Source: Sphingomonadaceae bacterium (lineage in GTDB: Bacteria; Pseudomonadota; Alphaproteobacteria; Sphingomonadales; Sphingomonadaceae). Taken from it: a DNA stretch of 64,000 nucleotides. The notes under the pieces were generated by a model. The model had not been told where the DNA came from, did not search any database, and saw only the letters and a list, made by a program, of their open reading frames with translations. A program made the position numbers and the translations under genes. This document shows positions 57,992 through 64,000 of the stretch, piece by piece (position 1 is the stretch's first letter; every line of letters starts with the position of its first letter). Where the stretch lies: NCBI GenBank assembly GCA_021300355.1, contig JAJTEF010000009.1:33540-97539 (forward strand). Direction: 5' to 3'.

Positions 57992-58710
57992 GTTCGGCGC
58001 CCGTTATCATCCTTGTTCGTCCGCAATTGGGCGAGAACATCGGCAAAGCCGCCCGCGCCATGCTGAATTTTGGGCTGACGGAAATGCGCCTTGTCGCCCC
58101 GCGTGATGGATGGCCAAACCCGAATGCAGGGCCTGCCGCCTCTGGCGCAGACATTGTGCTCGCCAATGCACAGGTTTTCCCGACACTTGCCGAAGCGACC
58201 GCGGACATCGCGCATGTCTATGCAACGACCGTACGCAAGCGTGGCGTCACCAAGCCGGTCATCACGCCTGAGGCAGCAGCCAAAGAGGTTGTCGGCAATA
58301 AAGGGCGTAGCGCAATCCTGTTCGGTGCGGAACGCTCCGGCCTTGAAAGCGATGAAGTCAACGTTGCGCGCGCCATCATTACGGTCCCCATCAATCCCGA
58401 GTTCGGATCGCTAAACCTCGCGCAGGCGGTCATTTTGTGCGCCTATGAATGGTCAAAAACCCAATCGCTTGCCAGCCCACCCAAAACGGATGTGGAGCCG
58501 CCAGCATCACAGTTTGAACTCGACGGCCTGATTGCGCAGCTCGATGCGATGCTGGAGCCATTAAATTACTTCACACCAATTGATCGTGCGCCCGTCACAC
58601 GGCGCACCTTGCGCAACTTGCTCACAAAGCCTGCCTGGAACGCCTATGAAGTGCGAACTTTACGCGGGGTGCTGACAACATTGAACAGAATGCGACCAAC
58701 CGAAAAATAG
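57988..58710 (+). CDS. trmJ: tRNA/rRNA methyltransferase TrmJ
   Basis: SPOUT-class 2'-O-methyltransferase of 240 residues, usually acting on position 32 of tRNA. Motifs are [21 protein letters not shown] (core [11 protein letters not shown]), [16 protein letters not shown], and [21 protein letters not shown] (core SLNLAQAV). The C-terminal helical extension ([16 protein letters not shown]) fits TrmJ. Overlaps nrdR by 4 bases. Confidence 0.92.
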   Translation: MSSAPVIILVRPQLGENIGKAARAMLNFGLTEMRLVAPRDGWPNPNAGPAASGADIVLANAQVFPTLAEATADIAHVYATTVRKRGVTKPVITPEAAAKEVVGNKGRSAILFGAERSGLESDEVNVARAIITVPINPEFGSLNLAQAVILCAYEWSKTQSLASPPKTDVEPPASQFELDGLIAQLDAMLEPLNYFTPIDRAPVTRRTLRNLLTKPAWNAYEVRTLRGVLTTLNRMRPTEK

Positions 58711-58765
58711 AGACTTGGTGACCGCAACCAGGCTGTTTACACCCATGCGCAACGAGGAGCATTCC

Positions 58766-59032
58766 ATGATTAGCACTTTAGTTTTTAGTCTTTTGTTGGC
58801 CGCATCGGGTACATCAGAAGCAACGCCACGCGCCACAGATGCAGTCGCGCAGGAAGCACCAAAAGCAAAACCAAAGAAGATCTGCAGAACAACCGGCCTC
58901 ACCGGCAGCCGCATCGCAAAGAAGCTATGCAAGACCCAAGAGCAATGGGATCAGGCAGAATCTGCGTCTGAGCTTAGTGTCAAAGGCAAGGCCGGCACTA
59001 CTATGCCGCCACAAATGGACACCGGCATTTAA
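58766..59032 (+). CDS. Small exported protein, family unknown
   Basis: Protein of 88 residues. The start at 58766 is chosen for its GAGGAG ribosome site and because it opens a signal peptide (MISTLVFSLLLAASGTSEAT). The mature part has a conserved-looking motif KKICRTTGLTGSRIAKKLCKTQEQW with two cysteines 15 residues apart (core CRTTGLTGSRIAKKLC), suggesting a disulfide or a lipid-free periplasmic fold. I have seen this motif in short sphingomonad exported proteins, but know no function. It converges with the chorismate mutase gene. Confidence 0.7.
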   Translation: MISTLVFSLLLAASGTSEATPRATDAVAQEAPKAKPKKICRTTGLTGSRIAKKLCKTQEQWDQAESASELSVKGKAGTTMPPQMDTGI

Positions 59033-59035
59033 CGC

Positions 59036-59353
59036 TTAAGCGCGATTGGCATCCCACTTTTCGAGTTCGTAGGCGATGGAGGCTTCAACCAAAAGCTCCC
59101 ATAAGTCGCCCACGACCTCTGCGGGGATGCCAGCGTTGCGTGCGGCGTCTTTCACATTCGCCAGCACCTGTTGCTTGCGCGCTTCATCCCGAACCGCATT
59201 GCGTTCGGTTTTAATGCGCGCTGCGGCATCCATATAACCAAAGCGTTGCGCCAGCAGATTGACCAACTGCGCATCGACGGCGTCAACGCCTGCCCGCACG
59301 TCAACCATGTTGTTACAACTCTCGGCATTTTTTGGGCTATCAGTGCTGCTCAT
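59036..59353 (-). CDS. Chorismate mutase, AroQ class
   Basis: Helical enzyme of about 105 residues from the start at 59353 (MSSTDSPKNAES); it converts chorismate to prephenate for Phe/Tyr synthesis. The AroQ pattern is visible: VRAGVDAVDAQLVNLLAQRFGYMDAAARIK (core DAQLVNLLAQR), and the C-terminal VVGDLWELLVEASIAYELEKW. Arg and Lys active-site positions are present. It is cytosolic, without signal peptide. The alternative start at 59404 would add 17 residues overlapping the rpsD leader. Confidence 0.9.
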   Translation of the reverse strand: MSSTDSPKNAESCNNMVDVRAGVDAVDAQLVNLLAQRFGYMDAAARIKTERNAVRDEARKQQVLANVKDAARNAGIPAEVVGDLWELLVEASIAYELEKWDANRA

Positions 59354-59532
59354 GGCAGCGCCTTTAAAGTTGAGCATGCCTAAAGTCGAGCCAGATGTTG
59401 ACATATCGCCGATCTGCAGCCATAGGCGCCGCTTCGCAATCGACCCTGCATTCCGGTGAAGCAGGTGTCCGGCACATGCATAATGTGTCGCGCGGGACCG
59501 GAAACAACGTTGTTAGCAATTGGAGTCTTAAA

Positions 59533-60147
59533 ATGACGAAGCGTACAAGCTCGAAGTATAAACTTGACCGCCGCATGGGTGAAAACATCTGGGGCCGTCC
59601 AAAATCACCTGTAAACAAGCGTGAATATGGCCCCGGCCAGCATGGTCAGCGCCGTAAAGGCAAGCTTTCCGATTATGGTATTCAGCTGCGCGCCAAGCAG
59701 AAGCTTAAGGGCTATTATGGCGACGTAACTGAAAAGCAGTTCAAGCGTGCGTATCAGGAAGCCAGCAACATGAAGGGCGATACCTCGCAGAACCTTATCG
59801 GTCTGCTCGAGCGTCGTTTGGACATGGTTGTATACCGCGCCAAGTTCGCCCCAACCATTTTCGCCGCACGCCAGATCGTTAGCCATGGCCACATTCGCAT
59901 CAACGGCGTGAAGTGCAACATCGCAAGCCGTCAGGTTGCTGTCGGTGACGTCATCAGCCTCGGCAACAAGGCCAAGGAAATGGCTTTGGTTATCGAAGCA
60001 CAAGGCCTCGCTGAGCGTGACATTCCAGAATATGTCTCTGTAGACGGCAACGACAAGGTTACTTTCGCGCGTATCCCAACGCTCGACGAAGTGCCCTACC
60101 CAGTTAAGATGGAACCAAATTTGGTCGTCGAATTCTATTCGCGTTAA
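59533..60147 (+). CDS. rpsD: 30S ribosomal protein S4
   Basis: Primary 16S-binding protein that nucleates the 5' domain and controls its own translation in some bacteria. The start at 59533 ([20 protein letters not shown]) gives 204 residues; it has a GGAG site upstream. The S4 RNA-binding domain is [18 protein letters not shown] and [17 protein letters not shown]. The leader (59405-59532) has a small inverted repeat CTGC...GCAG. A clear terminator follows, so it is a single-gene transcript. Confidence 0.97.
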   Translation: MTKRTSSKYKLDRRMGENIWGRPKSPVNKREYGPGQHGQRRKGKLSDYGIQLRAKQKLKGYYGDVTEKQFKRAYQEASNMKGDTSQNLIGLLERRLDMVVYRAKFAPTIFAARQIVSHGHIRINGVKCNIASRQVAVGDVISLGNKAKEMALVIEAQGLAERDIPEYVSVDGNDKVTFARIPTLDEVPYPVKMEPNLVVEFYSR

Positions 60148-60166
60148 TCTTACAAACAATCTTACG

Positions 60167-60200
60167 AAAAAGGCGGTCCTTGTGGCCGCCTTTTTTGTTT
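60167..60200 (+). terminator. Rho-independent terminator of rpsD
   Basis: Stem AAAAAGGCGG (60167-60176) pairs with CCGCCTTTTT (60186-60195), followed by TGTTT. It lies 20 bases after the rpsD stop. Confidence 0.88.
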
Positions 60201-60260
60201 GAGCCTGACCGGCGGGTCTGGCAGAAGGCGCGCAATAATCTTTCCCCTTAGGAGAATTTC

Positions 60261-61949
60261 ATGCGCATGCTGTCTCTGGCCCTTGTATCTGTTCTGGCCC
60301 TCACGACCGCCTGTCAAAAGGATGCGTCTTTGGATGTCTCCATGGACGCCCTGCCGCAAGTCGAAGTCCCCGCACTTTCTGAAGCGACCATGAAGGACGT
60401 GACACGCGAATTGTCACTCGACAGCTATGAAGGCCGCGCACCGGGTTCGGTCGGCGAAGAGAAGACCGTCGCTTATTTGATAGCCAAATATAAAGCGGCA
60501 GGACTTGAGCCTGGCAATAACGGCAGCTGGACACAGGATGTGCCACTGATCGAAATCACCGCGAAAAATGTATCGGCGCTCACAATTGCCGACCGCAGCG
60601 GCCGCAGCGGCAAGGCGATGTCATTTGCCTATGGCAACGAATATGTCATCGGCAGTTACCGCGAGACACCCAAAACCGATATTAAGCAAAGCGAAATGGT
60701 CTTTGTCGGCCACGGCATTGTCGCCCCTGAAAAAGGCTGGAACGATTATGCTGGCGTTGACGTTAAGGGCAAAACCGTCGTCGTGATGGTCAACGACCCC
60801 GATTTCGAAAATGAAGGTCTTGATGGCCCGTTCGGTGGCAAGGCCATGACCTATTATGGACGCTGGACATATAAATTTGAAGAAGCCGCGCGTCAGGGCG
60901 CTGCTGCCGTTTTGATCATCCACGACACTGCCCCTGCGGCATATGGCTGGAATGTCGTCAACTCCAGTTGGACAGGCACGCAATTCCTGGCGCAGTCAAA
61001 GGATGGCGGAAAGAGCCAAACCCAAGCCAATGGCTGGATCCAGAAATCCGTAGCGAAGCAAATCTTTGCCGCCGCTGGTCAAAATCTCGACAAGCAAATG
61101 GCCGCAGCCAGGCAAAAAGGCTTTAAGGCGGTTCCGCTGAACCTCTCGGCGTCGATGAACTTCGAAAATGACATCGCGCGCAAGGCGAGCAAGAACGTCA
61201 TTGGCGTCATGAAAGGCACCAAGCGCCCCGACGAATATGTTCTGTATACGGCGCATTGGGACCATCTCGGTCGGTGCACGGCCGCGCCCGATGGCGACGA
61301 CATCTGTAACGGTGCAGTCGACAATGCCACAGGCACGGCGGCTTTGGTCGCATTGGCAGAAGGCTTTGCAAAAGCCGGCGCACCGGAGCGTTCGATCGTG
61401 TTCCTTGCGGTGACGGCTGAAGAAAGCGGCCTGCTTGGTTCGAAATTCTACGCCGAAAACCCCGTCTTTCCGCTGTCGCAAACCGTGGGCGGCGTGAACA
61501 TGGACGCATTCTCAATGTCTGGCCCTGCGAAGAATTTGACCGTCATCGGCAAAGGCAAATCGCAGCTTGATCTCTATCTTGAGGCTGCGGCAAAGTCCGA
61601 AGGACGGACACCTGAAACGGAACCGACGCCAGAAAAGGGTTTCTACTACCGCTCTGACCATTTCAGCTTTGCCAAGCTGGGCGTACCGATGGTGTATTTC
61701 GAAGGCGGGGACGATCTTGTCACCGGCGGTAAGGTCGCTGCAATGGCCGCCGCGGAGGATTATGAAAAGAACCGGTACCACGCCCCCGGCGACGAATTTG
61801 ACGAAAAATGGGATTGGTCGGGCGTCATGTCCGATTTGAAACTATATTATCGCATCGGGCGGATGTTGGCGATGACCGACGCATGGCCAAACTGGAATGA
61901 AGGCGACGAATTCCGCGCTGTCCGCGACAAGAGCCGCAACGGGAAATAA
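60261..61949 (+). CDS. M28-family peptidase, lipoprotein
   Basis: Zinc aminopeptidase-like protein of 562 residues. The N-terminus has a lipobox LTTAC (Cys18), so it is probably anchored to the periplasmic side of a membrane by lipid. The PA-type insert (about 130-300) is followed by the catalytic domain with AHWDHLG, NGAVDNATGTAAL, VTAEESGLLGSKFYAE, GVNMDAFSMS and YRSDHFSFAKLGVP. All metal ligands are present. RBS AGGAG precedes the ATG. It is a paralogue of 3698-5182. Close to aguA (5-base gap). Confidence 0.92.
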   Translation: MRMLSLALVSVLALTTACQKDASLDVSMDALPQVEVPALSEATMKDVTRELSLDSYEGRAPGSVGEEKTVAYLIAKYKAAGLEPGNNGSWTQDVPLIEITAKNVSALTIADRSGRSGKAMSFAYGNEYVIGSYRETPKTDIKQSEMVFVGHGIVAPEKGWNDYAGVDVKGKTVVVMVNDPDFENEGLDGPFGGKAMTYYGRWTYKFEEAARQGAAAVLIIHDTAPAAYGWNVVNSSWTGTQFLAQSKDGGKSQTQANGWIQKSVAKQIFAAAGQNLDKQMAAARQKGFKAVPLNLSASMNFENDIARKASKNVIGVMKGTKRPDEYVLYTAHWDHLGRCTAAPDGDDICNGAVDNATGTAALVALAEGFAKAGAPERSIVFLAVTAEESGLLGSKFYAENPVFPLSQTVGGVNMDAFSMSGPAKNLTVIGKGKSQLDLYLEAAAKSEGRTPETEPTPEKGFYYRSDHFSFAKLGVPMVYFEGGDDLVTGGKVAAMAAAEDYEKNRYHAPGDEFDEKWDWSGVMSDLKLYYRIGRMLAMTDAWPNWNEGDEFRAVRDKSRNGK

Positions 61950-61953
61950 GCCA

Positions 61954-62934
61954 ATGACGTTCCGTATGCCCGCCGAATGGGCGCCCCATGAGGCCGTCTG
62001 GATTGGCTTTCCCAGTTCTGCGGAATATTGGGGTGCGCCGCTCCAACGCGCGCAACAGCAGATGGCCGCCTTTGCCAATGCGGTACACGCATCGGGCCAA
62101 GGTGAACGGGTGCATGTGATTGCCGGCAACGCAGATGCCAAGTCCGTCGCCGAGGGGCTGGTTGACGCTGGCGTCCATGTCGAGCTGCGCCAAATTGGCG
62201 ATGTTTGGTTGCGTGACACAGGCTGCATCATCGTGAAAGATGGGGATCGGCGGATTGCCCGTGATTTCGGTTTCAATGGTTGGGGAAACCGGTTCGACTA
62301 TCCCGGCGATCAAACCATTGGCTATGAATTGGCGGCGGATTTCGGTTTTGAAATTGCACAGGCGGATTGGATATTTGAGGGCGGATCGATTGACGTTGAC
62401 GGTGAAGGTCTTGCCGCGACAACCGTCGATTGCCTGTTAAACCCCAACCGCAACCCAACCCTCGATAAAGCCGCCATTGAAGACCGGCTGCGCACGGACT
62501 TGGGGATCGAACGATTGCTTTGGCTCGGCGACGGCCTCGCCAACGACCATACCGACGGGCATATTGATAATCTGGCGCGCTTTGTTGGCCCGAACCATAT
62601 TTTGGTTCCCAGCAGTGCCGGAATCGACGATCCAAACGGCGCCGTCTTTGAAGATGCCCGCGCGCGCGCCGAAGCGTTCGGATGCAAAGTAACGCTGATG
62701 CCGTCGGTTGGCCGTTTTGAACAAGACGGGGAAATCGTGCCGGCAAGCTATATGAATTTCTACATCGGCAACCGCGCTGTTGTCGTGCCCATTTATGGCG
62801 GCGCGAACGATGATGCCGCGATTGAAGTCTTGGCAAATGTCTACCCCGAACGCGACGTTATCGGTGTCATGGCAGATGCGGTATTGACCGGCGGCGGAAG
62901 CTTTCATTGTTCAAGCCAACACGTGCCCGTTTGA
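61954..62934 (+). CDS. aguA: Agmatine deiminase
   Basis: Hydrolyses agmatine to N-carbamoylputrescine and ammonia, towards putrescine. The start at 61954 (MTFRMPAEWAPHEAVWIGFP) gives 326 residues. Family features are WLRDTGCIIV, the guanidino-binding FEGGSIDVDGEG, HTDGHIDNLARF and the catalytic Cys in GGGSFHCSSQHVPV. The partner aguB (N-carbamoylputrescine amidase), often adjacent, is absent here. Confidence 0.94.
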   Translation: MTFRMPAEWAPHEAVWIGFPSSAEYWGAPLQRAQQQMAAFANAVHASGQGERVHVIAGNADAKSVAEGLVDAGVHVELRQIGDVWLRDTGCIIVKDGDRRIARDFGFNGWGNRFDYPGDQTIGYELAADFGFEIAQADWIFEGGSIDVDGEGLAATTVDCLLNPNRNPTLDKAAIEDRLRTDLGIERLLWLGDGLANDHTDGHIDNLARFVGPNHILVPSSAGIDDPNGAVFEDARARAEAFGCKVTLMPSVGRFEQDGEIVPASYMNFYIGNRAVVVPIYGGANDDAAIEVLANVYPERDVIGVMADAVLTGGGSFHCSSQHVPV

Positions 62935-62999
62935 TGATATTGGATATCGACGCGAAACATTGCATAATCCCAAAACAACCAACCAAGAGGACACCCCCA

Positions 63000-63860
63000 A
63001 TGAAAAAGACTTTTCTGATTGCCCTCGCCGCCACTGCGCTTGCAGCACCCGCTTATGCTGACCATCACAGCATGAGCAAAGCCGAGCATGACAAAATGCA
63101 TAAGGAACATAGCGAACGGCTTGCAAAAATCCTCGCCGACCCGTCGCGCGGTGCCGATGCCAAGCGCGATCAATATCGCCACCCTGCCGAAACGTTTGAA
63201 TTTTTCCGTTTGCACCCTGACCATGTCATTGGCGAATATGCGCCGGGTGGTGAATGGGTTTCGCGTATCCTTGGCCGTTATGTGAACGAAAAAGGCAAAT
63301 ATACCGGCCTGTATTTCGGCACAAAAAGCTTTTTCAGCGATCAACAGAAAGCCGGCATCGCTGCGGGCGTTGCAAAGTTCCCTGCTGATGTCGCGGCCGT
63401 ATCCGGACGTCCGGCGACAGATTTCAACGCGTTTTCGCTCAGCGAAATTCCCGACGGCGCAAAGGGGTCGTTTGACCGCATCCTTGTGATGCGCATGATG
63501 CACAATATGATGAACTGGAACATCGCGGACGCCGAAATCAAGGCAATGCGCGACCTGTTGAAGGATGATGGCTTGCTCGGCATCGAACAACATCGCGCCA
63601 AGGCAGACGCGCCGTTCAGCTATACCGACGGTACCAAGGGCTATATGCGTGAGGCCGATATCATCAAGTTCATGGAAGTGAACGGATTCGAGCTGGTCGC
63701 CAAAAGCGAAATCAACGCCAATCCAAAGGACAGCGCAAATTGGCCGGATGGCGTCTGGACTCTTCCGCCAGCGTTGCGTTTGAAAGATGTCGACCGCGCA
63801 AAGTACGAAGCCATCGGTGAATCCGACCGCATGACCTTATTGTTCAAAAAGCGACCCTGA
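63000..63860 (+). CDS. Exported class I methyltransferase-like protein (COG4798 type)
   Basis: Protein of 286 residues with a convincing signal peptide (KKTFLIALAATALAAPAYA, cut before DHH), followed by a histidine-rich segment. The body has a methyltransferase-like fold pattern: VIGEYAPGGEWVSRIL in the place of the SAM-binding motif I, SFDRILVMRMMHNMMNW and DLLKDDGLLGIEQHR. Motif I lacks the usual GxGxG, so SAM binding is doubtful, and SAM is normally not available in the periplasm. An enzyme acting outside the cytosol would be unusual. Function unknown. Confidence 0.8.
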   Translation: MKKTFLIALAATALAAPAYADHHSMSKAEHDKMHKEHSERLAKILADPSRGADAKRDQYRHPAETFEFFRLHPDHVIGEYAPGGEWVSRILGRYVNEKGKYTGLYFGTKSFFSDQQKAGIAAGVAKFPADVAAVSGRPATDFNAFSLSEIPDGAKGSFDRILVMRMMHNMMNWNIADAEIKAMRDLLKDDGLLGIEQHRAKADAPFSYTDGTKGYMREADIIKFMEVNGFELVAKSEINANPKDSANWPDGVWTLPPALRLKDVDRAKYEAIGESDRMTLLFKKRP

Positions 63861-63890
63861 TTGTTGGATGAGTGCTGCCCAGCCGGCCCA

Positions 63891-64000
63891 TGCCCCTCGT
63901 AGTGCCGTGGATTTTGCGGTTGGGGCATCGCCTGTTGGGCACGCTGGTTGCCGGCATAGCGACGACAATATTATTGTATCTGATTACAATCGTGATTGCA
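63891..64000 (+). CDS. Start of a membrane protein (3' truncated by window edge)
   Basis: The last bases read MPLVVPWILRLGHRLLGTLV followed by AGIATTILLYLITIVIA, a basic N-terminus running into a membrane helix. The same frame has a GTG at 63873 just after a stop at 63870. Only about 36 residues are visible, so no family is assigned. Confidence 0.45.

Overview
The window is a gene-dense chromosomal segment of an alphaproteobacterium, most probably Sphingomonadales (Sphingopyxis/Sphingorhabdus-like). The reasons are gene content and order: pckA divergent from chvI-chvG-hprK-rapZ-EIIA-ptsH, a circularly permuted two-piece tmRNA with tag ANDNEALALAA, a LexA box of the GTTC-N7-GTTC type upstream of recA, an HdaA-type DnaA regulator, and PurN carrying an MmcQ/YjbR-like tail. 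I see no phage, transposase, CRISPR array, tRNA or rRNA. Almost every gene is housekeeping.

Layout. 0-6 kb: end of rppH, then a leftward block (TPR protein, rsmB, guaB, secreted M28 peptidase, CitE-like lyase). 6-8 kb: SPFH/NfeD membrane pair and an unknown gene, with sphingomonad-style palindromic repeats between qmcA and nfeD. 8-15 kb: pckA, the ChvI/ChvG acid-sensing pair, HPr kinase, RapZ, EIIA, HPr and an RNA methyltransferase in one overlapping operon. 15-25.5 kb: rmuC, phosphatidylethanolamine synthesis (pssA, psd), icd, a K+/H+ antiporter, alaS, a GST and an arginase-family enzyme. 25.6-29.3 kb: recA, remnants of cckA and an M13 peptidase, DUF2062, smpB and a broken dapA. 29.4-40.7 kb: lytic transglycosylase, greB, ppk2, aspS, rnd, hdaA, a DUF2066-like protein, purM-purN, ndk, holC. 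40.7-47.5 kb: broken pepA, lptD and surA, then pdxA and rsmA. 47.5-54.3 kb: M20 hydrolase-astA-astB, a small membrane protein, tmRNA, ferredoxin and two tandem cysteine desulfurases. 54.4-64 kb: hydrolase, rpiB-glyA-zinc ribbon-nrdR-trmJ, chorismate mutase, rpsD, M28 lipoprotein, agmatine deiminase, exported methyltransferase-like protein and the start of a membrane protein.

The most striking signal is not a new system. Six genes (M13 peptidase, cckA, dapA, pepA, lptD, surA) keep recognisable beginnings and ends but lack an internal piece, each with a reading-frame change. Four of them lack about the same amount (roughly 30-40 codons by comparison with the usual family length). Several are normally essential, so an assembly or consensus artefact is my leading explanation, but real decay cannot be excluded from sequence alone. 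The citE-like gene may have a related 3' defect.

The best candidates for biology are the unusual tmRNA region (non-canonical T-loop, repeated CAACAGAA units, an interspersed palindrome), the tandem desulfurase-ferredoxin cluster, the M20 hydrolase heading the arginine succinyltransferase genes, the PurN fusion, and a two-hairpin element next to recA. I could not identify any wholly undescribed system.
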